From an uncultured Arenimonas sp. (GTDB lineage: Bacteria > Pseudomonadota > Gammaproteobacteria > Xanthomonadales > Xanthomonadaceae), in contig CAMLKR010000007.1 in the NCBI GenBank assembly GCA_946480565.1, positions 1 through 39,730 of the forward strand: DNA of 39,730 nucleotides, written 5' to 3'. A program made the position numbers and the translations under genes. Shown in pieces: positions 19,274 through 26,379 of this stretch. The notes below the pieces were generated by a model that saw only the letters and a program-made list of their open reading frames with translations, was not told the origin of the DNA and ran no database searches. Every line of letters starts with the position of its first letter. Position 1 is the first letter of the stretch.

Positions 19274-20188
19274 ATGGACCGCCTGGACGACCTGGCCCTG
19301 TTCCTGAAAGTGCTGGACGTGGGCTCGATCACGGCGGCCGCCCGCGCCCTGGACCTCAGCCCCGCCGTAGCCAGCCAGCGCCTGGCCCGGCTGGAAAAAA
19401 CCCTGGGCGTGCGCCTGCTGCACCGGACCACCCGCCAGCTGCACCCCACGCCCGAAGGCCTGGCCCTGGCCGAACAGGGCCGCGGCCTGGTCGAAGACCT
19501 CGACGCCCTGGTCGGCGGCCTGCGCCAGGCCGGCACCGGCGTCGCCGGCACCCTGCGCGTGACCACCTCGGCCGGTTTCGGCCGCCTGCACCTGTCGCCG
19601 CTGCTGCCGGAATTCCTGGCCCGCCACCCCGCGCTGCGCATCAGCATGGACCTCAACGACCGCGTGGTGGACCTGGTGACCGCCGGCTTCGACCTGGCGA
19701 TCCGCATAGGCGCGTTGGACGACTCCAGCCTGGTCGCCCGCAGGCTCGCGCCCAACCGCCGCGTGCTGGTGGCCTCGCCCGATTACCTCAAGCGCCGCGG
19801 CGCTCCGAATGTGCCCGCGGACCTCGCGGACCACGACTGCCTGGTGCTCACCGGCGCGCAAGGCCGCCAGGACGAATGGCGAATGGGCGACGGCCAGGGC
19901 GGCGAAATCCGCGTGCGCGTGCAGGGCCGCATGGAAAGCAATTTCGGCGAACTGCTGCGCGACGCCGCCGTGGCCGGCATGGGCATCGCCCTGCATTCGA
20001 CCTGGCACGTGGCCGAAGACATCCGGGCAGGGCGTTTGGTCGAGGTGCTGCCCGACTACCCGCTGGTGACGACGGGGGTTTGGGCGGTGATGCCGCAGCG
20101 GCGGCTGGTGCCGCCGAGGGTTAGGGTGTTTGTGGAGTTTCTTGCGGAGAGGTTTGGGGAGAAGCCTTTGTGGGAGCGTGGCCCGTGA
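19274..20188 (+). CDS. LysR-family transcriptional regulator
   Basis: 304 residues. The N-terminal winged helix-turn-helix (about 1-60) reads LALFLKVLDVGSITAAARAL, then LSPAVASQRLARLEKTLGVRLLHRTTR; a linker helix and the periplasmic-binding-protein-like effector domain follow (VTTSAGFGRLHLSPLLPEFL near 94-113). It is closest in style to the CrgA/YafC-type branch. It probably regulates the divergent aldo/keto reductase. The last ~45 codons change character: AGG, GTT, TTT and CTT codons appear where the rest of the gene uses GC-ending codons, and the end (KPLWERGP) is encoded by DNA resembling the TTTGTGGGAGCG-type REP sequence. The C-terminus may therefore have been altered by recombination or a repeat. 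Confidence 0.95.
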   Translation: MDRLDDLALFLKVLDVGSITAAARALDLSPAVASQRLARLEKTLGVRLLHRTTRQLHPTPEGLALAEQGRGLVEDLDALVGGLRQAGTGVAGTLRVTTSAGFGRLHLSPLLPEFLARHPALRISMDLNDRVVDLVTAGFDLAIRIGALDDSSLVARRLAPNRRVLVASPDYLKRRGAPNVPADLADHDCLVLTGAQGRQDEWRMGDGQGGEIRVRVQGRMESNFGELLRDAAVAGMGIALHSTWHVAEDIRAGRLVEVLPDYPLVTTGVWAVMPQRRLVPPRVRVFVEFLAERFGEKPLWERGP

Positions 20189-20261
20189 ACCGATGGGTGG
20201 GTTAGCTGAAGCGCCCGGTACCGCCCAACTCAAGTTCTATGGTGCATTAAGGGAGGGGCAT

Positions 20262-20726
20262 ATGGAGCACAACTTTGAACGACTAAAAGCTCACATCCTT
20301 CCGCTGTCAGAGTCGGATGTCTTCGAAGTGGCTCGCACCGAGTGGGATTTGGTGAGTGTCGAAATATCAGAAGAGTTTGACCACTGCCCGTGCGGACAAG
20401 AGATCAAAGAGCACTGCTATATAACAAACCGAATTACTGGAGAGTCAACCTACGTCGGGAACGTTTGCATCAACCGGTTCATTGGAATCGATACAGGCAG
20501 CCTGTTTGACGGCTTGAGGCGCATCGCCAATGATCCTTATGCGAACGCGAACCTTGACGTAATAGAGCACGGCCGGAAGATGGGCTTCATATACGAGAGT
20601 GAATACGCATTTCTAATTCAGACCCGACTCAAGAGGAAGCTATCTGACAAGCAGCTTGAATGGAAGCGCAAGATAAATCGGCGGATAACGCAACAAATCT
20701 CAGTACAACGGCGCAAGAAGACGTAG
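20262..20726 (+). CDS. Small protein with a Cys cluster, unknown function
   Basis: 154 residues from the ATG at 20262, preceded by GGGAGGGG. Near residues 41-70 it has CPCGQEIKEHCYITNRITG then STYVGNVCINRF: four cysteines with a VGN-x-C turn, the look of a small zinc-ribbon or treble-clef fold. The C-terminal third is strongly basic and helical (KRKLSDKQLEWKRKINRR), so nucleic-acid binding is plausible. I do not recognise a named family. It is the first gene of the low-GC segment. The 136 bases after it hold an AT-rich stretch likely to contain a promoter for the next gene but no clear consensus. Confidence 0.65.
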   Translation: MEHNFERLKAHILPLSESDVFEVARTEWDLVSVEISEEFDHCPCGQEIKEHCYITNRITGESTYVGNVCINRFIGIDTGSLFDGLRRIANDPYANANLDVIEHGRKMGFIYESEYAFLIQTRLKRKLSDKQLEWKRKINRRITQQISVQRRKKT

Positions 20727-20862
20727 CAGCCGTCGTAATGAGATTTGCAGTTGAATCCCCTATTCGTTTGTGCGTCCGGTTCGGGGGATAGAGTTGATGT
20801 AAACCATCGTCCACTTAATCCGAGAACTTTGAATAGCGTTCCTATAGAGCGGTGGGTTCAGA

Positions 20863-21699
20863 ATGGACAGAGTTGCCTATATCGAAGGTATTGCTAACGG
20901 CCAAGAATCGTTCGAATCTAGTGGCTTCATCAATGCGTTTGTCCGGTGTCTCTCTTTCGACGAAACGGTTGAGGTCCTCCGGCGATCACTGGAAGGAACG
21001 GTGATTCTTCGTGCACCGGCTTTGCGAAAAACTTGTGCTGAGATTCATCTGGAGAGCTCCAAGGGTGCGGACTTGGTAGCCGAGCTAAAAAAGAAAATTC
21101 TGGCGGGAAACCCGCGCCGAAGAAGTGCTTACGCTTATTGTCTCTTGGAGATCGCGCGGGTAGGGGGCGGGAAGACCAGGGAGGAGGTTCAGGCATTTCT
21201 GAGCAGCTCGAAGTATGTCGGTCTGCGCCGTCGTGGCTATAAACTCTATGACCCTGAGTGTTCCTTCAGTCGCGAGCTCTTGGAGCAGTCTTGGAACCAA
21301 TTTGAAGACTGGGAGGCGGCGTGGTTAATCGTCAAGACGTTTCCGGCTGCCTATCTCCTTCGGAATAAGTCCGCCTTGGTTGCAGCGCTGAGTGAGGGCT
21401 GGCAGTTGTCAAAACTGTATCTTCGCCTAGCAGAAATCGATGCCGGTCACACGGATGAGCTCCTAGAGATAGACGCCATCTCCTTTCTTTACGTTCAAGC
21501 GAAGTTAGGAAGGTATGTCTCAGATGATCAGATTACTGCGATTTGTCTCAATCACCTCGGAGACGAACGGGTTGGCTTGTTGCTTTGGTGTCTTGGTGAG
21601 TTGAAGCATTGGAACCACCTTGTGGCGCTATCTGAGCGACGAGGCGAAATGGCCAAGCTCCGATTCTCTGAGGTCATTCGACGAGAATCGGACAACTAG
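20863..21699 (+). CDS. Alpha-helical-repeat protein, partner of the OLD nuclease gene
   Basis: 278 residues, no recognised family. Nearly the whole chain is amphipathic helices of 15-25 residues (for example FINAFVRCLSFDETVEVLRRSL, then RSAYAYCLLEIARVG, and WEAAWLIVKTFPAAYLLRNKSALVAAL), a HEAT/ARM-like pattern suited to binding protein or nucleic acid. No catalytic motif, signal peptide or membrane helix is seen. The ATG at 20863 has only a weak ribosome site. The following OLD-type gene begins 53 bases after its stop (20 if an earlier GTG is used), so the two are likely co-transcribed. Low GC and foreign codon use match the rest of the segment. A role as sensor or adaptor of the nuclease is inference. 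Confidence 0.7.
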   Translation: MDRVAYIEGIANGQESFESSGFINAFVRCLSFDETVEVLRRSLEGTVILRAPALRKTCAEIHLESSKGADLVAELKKKILAGNPRRRSAYAYCLLEIARVGGGKTREEVQAFLSSSKYVGLRRRGYKLYDPECSFSRELLEQSWNQFEDWEAAWLIVKTFPAAYLLRNKSALVAALSEGWQLSKLYLRLAEIDAGHTDELLEIDAISFLYVQAKLGRYVSDDQITAICLNHLGDERVGLLLWCLGELKHWNHLVALSERRGEMAKLRFSEVIRRESDN

Positions 21700-21752
21700 G
21701 CAAAGTTAACGCGGATGGCGTGAGACGTATTCCAGAATGCCCGGGAGGCGCA

Positions 21753-23528
21753 GTGGCAACTACAAAGAAGATTTCAACTTCCGAAACGGTTTCACTGACT
21801 CCTGAGGATCCCGCTACTCCTCGTCCTCGACTTCACAAGCTGATCGTGAGGAACTTCAGGGCAATTGGCGCTTGTCCTGTTGAAATTGAGCTGGACGATA
21901 TAGTTGTTCTGGTGGGTCCAAATAACGCGGGGAAGAGCAGCATCCTTCGGGCATATGAAGTCGTAATGAAACATGGTTCTAACGAAGGAAAGCTTCAAAT
22001 AGATGATTTTCCGAATGGGGTTGTAGACGCTTGCTTTTGCCCGGAAATTGAACTGCAAACGATCGTTTTTGACAAGGCCCCAGGTGATCGCTGGCTTAGC
22101 CCAACGGCAGCGGGAGAGTGGCTGATTCGAGAGCAATGGCGATGGAGTAGCCCAAACGCCAGTCCTCAACGTAGAGGCTTTGATGTTCAGAAGAACGGCT
22201 GGGACGATCAGGTTCCATGGGGAGCGCCAAACGTCGCAAACAGTAGGCGGCCAATGCCACATAGGATTGAGGCTTTTTCTTCACCTGACGCTCAAGCTAA
22301 GGAGATAATCGATCTGCTGCTTAGCGTCTTAAAGGACAAACTTAAGTCTTATCGGTCAGGTGGACTGGGGCAAGAGAGGTCAGATTACGAGTTGCTTCTA
22401 GAGAGGATTGCTGATTTCCAGTCAAAAGTTGTTGCCTCGGCGAAGGAGGAAACGGAGAAGGTTGAGGCGGAAATATCCAGTCTACTGGAGCGAGTGTTCC
22501 CCGGGCATCGGATTAAGCTAGATGCCAAGCCTGAGTCTGACGTGGAGAAGTCCTACACGCCCTTCAAGGCTTCGCCGGACCTTCTGATGGGGCCAGAAGA
22601 TGGCTATTTGGCGAAGGTGGCTCAACAAGGAAGCGGGGCGCGCCGTACCCTTCTCTGGACCGCATTGCGTTACCTATCTGAAACGGCAGCGCCCGCCGAT
22701 ATAACGACGCGACCGCATGTGCTTCTTCTGGACGAGCCCGAGATTTGTCTGCATCCGGCAGCCATTCGAGAAGCGAGAGAGGTTCTCTATAGCTTGCCGA
22801 CCTCAAAGAACTGGCAGGTAATGATAACGACCCACTCGCCGATCTTCATAGATCTGGCGAAAGACAACACGACTGTGATCCGAGTCGAGCGAAAATCAGA
22901 TAATCAGGTTCAAAGTACGACTCTGTACCGTCCTAAGAAGGCGAAGCTGGATGCAGATGATCGCGCCAATCTGAAGGCTTTGAACGCGTGCGACCCGTAT
23001 GTAAATGAGTTCTTCTTTGGTGGGGATGTTGTTGTAGTCGAAGGGGATACGGAATACACCGCGTTCTCTCTGCTAAAAGCCGAAATGCCAGAAAAGTATA
23101 GAAACTTGCACATCATTAGGGCGCGAGGGAAAGGATCAATTCTCACCATCCTGAAGATACTTAATCAGTTTTCTAGCAGGTACGCCGTTCTCCATGACTC
23201 CGACACGCCGTTAGCAAAGAACGGGGCAAGTGCGGCTTGGGGAGTAAATGCGTCAATTCGTGCAGCAATTGATGGGGCTGCAGACAGTAGCAAGATTCGA
23301 CATGTTGTTTCTGTCACGAACTTCGAGACTGGCCTGTTTGGCAAAGAAGCGGCTGCTGACAAGCCATACAGCGCATTGGTCAAGCTAACTTCGACAGAGG
23401 CCCTTCGCGTTCGATCGGAGTCACTTCTCGCTGCGCTTCTCGATGCGAGCGCGGAAGTTCCACACTCATTTTTACGATGGACGAGCCTGTCTGACCTTAT
23501 GTCCGCTGTTGATTCGGCAAAGAGATGA
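21753..23528 (+). CDS. OLD-family ATP-dependent endonuclease (ABC ATPase plus TOPRIM)
   Basis: 591 residues from GTG 21753, which has GGGAGG 4 bases upstream; an in-frame GTG at 21720 adds 11 residues. The N-terminal ABC/SMC-type ATPase has Walker A GPNNAGKSS (about 55-63), a central helical insertion (about 180-250), signature QGSGARR (about 291-297), Walker B HVLLLDEPEICLHP (about 320-333) and the H-loop TTHSP (about 357-361). The C-terminal TOPRIM nuclease domain has VVVEGDTEY (about 426-434, metal-binding Glu) and HDSDTP (about 480-485, metal-binding acidic pair). All key residues are present, so it should be active. OLD proteins are phage-defence or overcoming-lysogenisation nucleases. 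No UvrD-like helicase (GajB) is adjacent, so this is not Gabija, and the PARIS arrangement is absent; the upstream partner is the helical-repeat gene. Confidence 0.92.
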   Translation: MATTKKISTSETVSLTPEDPATPRPRLHKLIVRNFRAIGACPVEIELDDIVVLVGPNNAGKSSILRAYEVVMKHGSNEGKLQIDDFPNGVVDACFCPEIELQTIVFDKAPGDRWLSPTAAGEWLIREQWRWSSPNASPQRRGFDVQKNGWDDQVPWGAPNVANSRRPMPHRIEAFSSPDAQAKEIIDLLLSVLKDKLKSYRSGGLGQERSDYELLLERIADFQSKVVASAKEETEKVEAEISSLLERVFPGHRIKLDAKPESDVEKSYTPFKASPDLLMGPEDGYLAKVAQQGSGARRTLLWTALRYLSETAAPADITTRPHVLLLDEPEICLHPAAIREAREVLYSLPTSKNWQVMITTHSPIFIDLAKDNTTVIRVERKSDNQVQSTTLYRPKKAKLDADDRANLKALNACDPYVNEFFFGGDVVVVEGDTEYTAFSLLKAEMPEKYRNLHIIRARGKGSILTILKILNQFSSRYAVLHDSDTPLAKNGASAAWGVNASIRAAIDGAADSSKIRHVVSVTNFETGLFGKEAAADKPYSALVKLTSTEALRVRSESLLAALLDASAEVPHSFLRWTSLSDLMSAVDSAKR

Positions 23529-23541
23529 ACACTTAATTATG

Positions 23542-23601
23542 CGGACGTCAGAATGGGTGGAGTCGACTGCACCTAGGTGCAGTCCATCCAAATGACGTCT
23601 G
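23542..23601. repeat. Long imperfect hairpin after the OLD gene
   Basis: A 60-base structure 14 bases past the OLD stop. The outer arm is 9 bp (CGGACGTCA with TGACGTCTG, one G-U), then a GAA/AA internal loop, a 6-bp arm (TGGGTG with CATCCA), a 5-base bulge, and an inner perfect 20-bp palindrome GACTGCACCT-AGGTGCAGTC (23565-23584). No T-run follows. It could be a terminator-like 3' end, a small structured RNA or a mobile-element end. The next 58 bases up to the pseudouridine synthase stop hold nothing I recognise. Confidence 0.7.
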
Positions 23602-23659
23602 GTTTAGCCATCATTCGTACCCTTGGTAGGAAGTATGGGTTCCGTTGAGGCTGGGTTCG

Positions 23660-24550
23660 TCAAGATGAGAGCGAAAGTTCACTTGCGTGCATGCATTCAA
23701 TGCCGCTGAGTGGTTCAATGAAGTCCAGTCTTTTGGCTAGTAGCTGTAATGGCGCCGAATTGGTCGTTGCTTTTTGGTGGGCCAGCGATGGATACAACGT
23801 ATCGTTGGCAATTGGCGCCCCCAACGCTGCCATGTGCACTCGCAATTGATGCTTGCGCCCGGTAACGGGAGTCAGCGCATATCGCCAAGTCCTATCCCCG
23901 CGCGCAATGACATCAATCCGCGTCTCGCTATTCGCCAACCCTTCACCCTCCCGCATGCGAAAGAACGGCTCGCCGGCAACGATGCGGCTGGTGCGGGTGT
24001 GCGGGAACTCTAGCTCCGGCAGCGGCGGCGCGATCGCCTCGTAGGTCTTCTGGATCCGCCGCTCGCGGAACAGCGCCTGGTACCGCGCGCGGGTCTTGGG
24101 GTTGGTCGAGAACAGCACCAGGCCGGCGGTCTCGCGGTCGATGCGGTGCAGGGGCACCAGGTCGGGGTTGCCGGTGCGGCGGATCAGGCGGCCCAGCAGG
24201 GTTTCGTGCACATGGCCGCCGGACGGCGTGACCGGCAGGAAATGCGGCTTGTCCGCCACCAGCAGGTCGGCGTCGGCGAACAGCACGGTTTCCTCGAACG
24301 GGATGTGCGCTTCGTCGGCCACTTCTCGGTAGTAGTGCACTTCCAGTCCGACGCGGTGGGGCGTGTCCGGCGTCAGCCAGCGCCCGGCGTCGTCCACGAC
24401 GCGGCCGCGCGCCATGCGGTCCAGCCAGGTGGCGCGCGGCACCGCCGGGAAACGTTCGCACAGGCCGTCCAGCACCGTCGGCCACGGGCCCGGCGGCAGC
24501 TGCAGGCTGCTGGCGGGCAGGCCGTCGAGGGTGGGTGGGCGTTTGCGCAT
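23660..24550 (-). CDS. RluA-family 23S rRNA/tRNA pseudouridine synthase
   Basis: 296 residues from the ATG at 24550 (MRKRPPTLDG); a longer in-frame start is low-complexity. Converts uridines in RNA to pseudouridine. The catalytic Asp lies in LVPLHRIDRETAGLVLFS near 131-148; VLFADADLLVADKPHFLPVTPSGGHV precedes it and RKHQLRVHMAALGAPIANDTLYP near 233-255 is the usual C-terminal core motif. The exact RNA target (RluA, RluC or TruC type) cannot be set by eye. The 5' two thirds have genomic GC, while the 3' third (about 23660-23970, last ~100 codons) is clearly lower in GC and uses A/T-ending codons like the adjacent island, so the gene appears to be a recombinant mosaic that is still open. Confidence 0.9.
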   Translation of the reverse strand: MRKRPPTLDGLPASSLQLPPGPWPTVLDGLCERFPAVPRATWLDRMARGRVVDDAGRWLTPDTPHRVGLEVHYYREVADEAHIPFEETVLFADADLLVADKPHFLPVTPSGGHVHETLLGRLIRRTGNPDLVPLHRIDRETAGLVLFSTNPKTRARYQALFRERRIQKTYEAIAPPLPELEFPHTRTSRIVAGEPFFRMREGEGLANSETRIDVIARGDRTWRYALTPVTGRKHQLRVHMAALGAPIANDTLYPSLAHQKATTNSAPLQLLAKRLDFIEPLSGIECMHASELSLSS

Positions 24551-24716
24551 CGAGGCAGTGTGCCGGGTGCGCGGGGGGCGTGCATCATCGCTGAGGGCAC
24601 GACCCGGCCTCGTACCACTCGGACCCGCGGCTGAGGATCCACTGGACGATCGCACGGGTGCAGGAACGGTTTTCCCTTTCGTGAAGCGATTTCCGCCCCC
24701 CGCCGGGCGACACGAT

Positions 24717-25055
24717 CTATGCGGACGCGGCCATCGCCTCGCAGGACCGGGCGCATTCGCGGCATGCCTTCACGCAGTCCTCCATGCCGCCGATCTTCTC
24801 GCAGCTGTCGGCGCAGTCGCGGCAGACCTGGGCGCACAGCCGGCACGATTCGAGGTGGTGGGGCGAGTGGCTGGCCATCAGCGCGGCGGCGGCGCGGCAG
24901 ATCTCGGCGCAGCCGATCATCGTCCGGAAGTGTTCCGGCTCCAGGTGCTCGCCGCCGGTTTCCAGGCAAGTGCTCAGGGCCGTGTGCTGGCAGTGGGTGT
25001 AGCAGTCCAGGCAGGTGCGGATGCAGGCCATCAGTTCGGAATCGTTGCGGTGCAT
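24717..25055 (-). CDS. Four-helix-bundle copper-binding protein (DUF326, Csp3-like)
   Basis: 112 residues from the ATG at 25055 with AGGAGA about 7 bases upstream. The sequence is a Cys-rich four-helix bundle: CIRTCLDCYTHCQHTALSTC near 11-30, CAEICRAAA, CRLCAQVCRDCADSC near 71-85, then CVKACRECARSC near 94-105. These Cys-x3-Cys and Cys-x2-Cys spacings place thiols inside the bundle, as in the copper storage proteins Csp1/Csp3. There is no signal peptide, so it matches the cytosolic Csp3 type, which stores Cu(I). It is divergent from the MarR-led putative arsenic operon, with which it may share a metal-stress context. The 166 bases beyond its stop toward the synthase gene hold no clear motif. 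Confidence 0.88.
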   Translation of the reverse strand: MHRNDSELMACIRTCLDCYTHCQHTALSTCLETGGEHLEPEHFRTMIGCAEICRAAAALMASHSPHHLESCRLCAQVCRDCADSCEKIGGMEDCVKACRECARSCEAMAASA

Positions 25056-25213
25056 GGGCGTCTCCTGTTCGCGATGGGGAAGGCGAGGCGCGGTACGCGC
25101 CACGCGCCCGACAGGGGCAGCAAGATCGGTGCCAGCCCGGGCGGCCCAAGCGAGGAGTTCCGGAAGGTCCCTGGGCATGTCCTCGTGGCGTGGCCGGGAT
25201 ACCCGAAAAGTGG

Positions 25214-25256
25214 TTGACAAGACCCGCGGCCGGGGAATATGGTTGTCACCAACAAC
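25214..25256 (+). promoter_or_regulatory. marR promoter with overlapping operator
   Basis: TTGACA (25214-25219), an 18-base spacer and TATGGT (25238-25243). The palindrome GTTG-N7-CAAC at 25242-25256 overlaps the -10 and start point, a good place for autorepression. The same palindrome occurs before the acetyltransferase gene. Confidence 0.65.
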
Positions 25257-25265
25257 GGAATGACC

Positions 25266-25811
25266 ATGCCGACCCAGACCGCCCGCCGCCCCGCCTCCGA
25301 TACCCGCCTGCAGCAGGACGCACAGGCGCTGCACGAGGCTTTGTCGCACCTGGTGCGGGTCTACCAGTTCCGCGACCGCGACAAGATCTGCTGCCACGAC
25401 GTCTCGGTCACCCAGTGTTATGCGCTCGAGGTGCTGGTCGAACGCGGCCCGCTGCGCAGCAACGCGCTGGCGGAGGCCCTGAAGCTCGACAAGAGCACCA
25501 CCTCCCGCGTGGTCGATGCCCTGGTGCGCAAGGGTTATGTCGGCAAGGCCGCCGATGGCGAGGACGCGCGCGCGGTGTCGCTGCGGGTCACCCGGTCAGG
25601 CCGCGCCCTTTACGAGCGCATCAATGGCGAACTGATCGAACAGCAGGCCGACCTGCTGCGCGGCCTCGACGCCGACGTGCGCGCCGGCGCCACCGAGATC
25701 ATCCGCCGCCTGGCCGTGGCCGCCGAGGCGCGTTTTGTCTCCGGCGTCAGCGTCGGCGCCGGCGAGCCCGTTTGCGCGCCGGATGCGGTCGCCAAGGGAA
25801 AGTGCGGCTGA
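25266..25811 (+). CDS. MarR-family regulator with paired cysteines (putative metalloid sensor)
   Basis: 181 residues from the ATG at 25266, favoured by GGA 6 bases upstream; ATGs at 25239 and 25260 are in frame but lie in the -10 region or lack a site. The winged helix is clear: VSVTQCYALEVLVERGPLRSNALAEALKLDKSTTSRVVDALVRKGYVGKAADGEDARAV spans about 46-104. Cys42-Cys43-His44 and Cys51 sit at the start of the DNA-binding domain, and two more cysteines are near the C-terminus. Such thiols could bind As(III), Sb(III) or a similar soft metal, or sense oxidation. It heads arsN-, arsO- and MFS-like genes, and its two operator-like palindromes suggest it represses both itself and that operon. Confidence 0.88.
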   Translation: MPTQTARRPASDTRLQQDAQALHEALSHLVRVYQFRDRDKICCHDVSVTQCYALEVLVERGPLRSNALAEALKLDKSTTSRVVDALVRKGYVGKAADGEDARAVSLRVTRSGRALYERINGELIEQQADLLRGLDADVRAGATEIIRRLAVAAEARFVSGVSVGAGEPVCAPDAVAKGKCG

Positions 25812-25828
25812 TTTTTTTTGCCCAAATA

Positions 25829-25843
25829 GTTGCTACTACCAAC
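25829..25843. promoter_or_regulatory. Second GTTG-N7-CAAC operator
   Basis: GTTG-CTACTAC-CAAC lies in the 40-base gap between the marR stop and the acetyltransferase ATG, with the same 4-7-4 layout as the site at 25242-25256. It follows an eight-T run (25812-25819) directly after the marR stop. It suggests the downstream genes have a separately repressed promoter. Confidence 0.55.
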
Positions 25844-25851
25844 ATAAGTCC

Positions 25852-26379
25852 ATGACCACGATACGCAACGCACGCACCACCGACGCCGCCGTCATCGCCG
25901 CGATCTACAACCAGGGTATCGCCGACCGCGGCGCCACCTTCGAAACGGTGCCGCGCACCGAGGCCGACCTGGCCGCGCGCCTGTCGGACCAGGACCGTTA
26001 TCCGGTGCTGGTCGCCACCGACGAAGCGGGCAGGGTGCTGGGCTGGGCCAGCCTGGGCAGCTACCGCCCGCGCGAGTGTTACGCCGGCATCGCCGAGTTC
26101 TCGATCTACCTCGACCGCGACGCGCGCGGGCAGGGCATCGGCCGGCGGCTGCTGGGCGCACTGGTCGAAACCGCGGAACAGCGCGGCTTCTGGAAACTCG
26201 TCTCGCGCATCTTCCCCTTCAACACAGCAAGCCGGGCGCTGTGCCGGGCCTGCGGCTTCCGCGAAGTCGGCACCTACGAAAAACACGCCCAGCTCGATGG
26301 CCAGTGGCTGGACGTGGTCATCGTCGAACGCTGCCTCGTCCCTTCAGCCCAACCCGGTCCGTCCGGAAGGAGTTCCTGA
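25852..26379 (+). CDS. ArsN1-like GNAT N-acetyltransferase
   Basis: 175 residues. The N-terminal IRNARTTDAAVIAAIYNQGIADRGATFETVPRT pattern (4-36) and the AEFSIYLDRDARGQGIGRRLL acetyl-CoA site (near 80-100) match the phosphinothricin/arsinothricin acetyltransferase group, best the ArsN1 'family A' style with NQGI-x-DR-x-ATFET. Enzymes of this group acetylate the amino group of arsinothricin, phosphinothricin or methionine sulfoximine. The gene starts 40 bases after marR and its stop overlaps the next start (TGATG). With an ArsO-like flavoprotein and an exporter next to it, detoxification of an organoarsenical is more likely than a general role, but that is inference. Confidence 0.82.
   Translation: MTTIRNARTTDAAVIAAIYNQGIADRGATFETVPRTEADLAARLSDQDRYPVLVATDEAGRVLGWASLGSYRPRECYAGIAEFSIYLDRDARGQGIGRRLLGALVETAEQRGFWKLVSRIFPFNTASRALCRACGFREVGTYEKHAQLDGQWLDVVIVERCLVPSAQPGPSGRSS

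Larger units (their letters stand above)
20080..23990. other. Lower-GC accessory segment (putative defence island)
   Basis: Base composition drops to roughly half GC with frequent A/T-ending codons, against about 70% GC on both sides. It carries three genes with no housekeeping role and ends inside the 3' part of a pseudouridine synthase gene; on the left the shift begins in the lysR 3' end. No integrase, transposase, tRNA or clear direct repeat marks the edges, so import by homologous recombination through the flanking genes is the simplest explanation. The boundaries are by eye, good to about 50-100 bases. Confidence 0.7.

Noticed and set aside
20189..20262. Possible integron cassette boundary (GCCCAAC core-like heptamer near 20223)
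   Set aside because: No matching GTTRRRY partner in the expected inverted arrangement and no integrase gene; the heptamer is likely chance.
20745..20800. tRNA-like GGTTCGG stretch in the 20.7 kb gap
   Set aside because: Only a T-loop-like string is present; acceptor and anticodon stems cannot be drawn.
20863..23528. Gabija (GajA/GajB) or PARIS system
   Set aside because: No UvrD-like helicase and no DUF4435-type partner are adjacent; the OLD gene pairs with an unrelated helical protein.
23542..23601. Integron attC site
   Set aside because: Size and bulges are attC-like but the RYYYAAC/GTTRRRY core sequences are missing.
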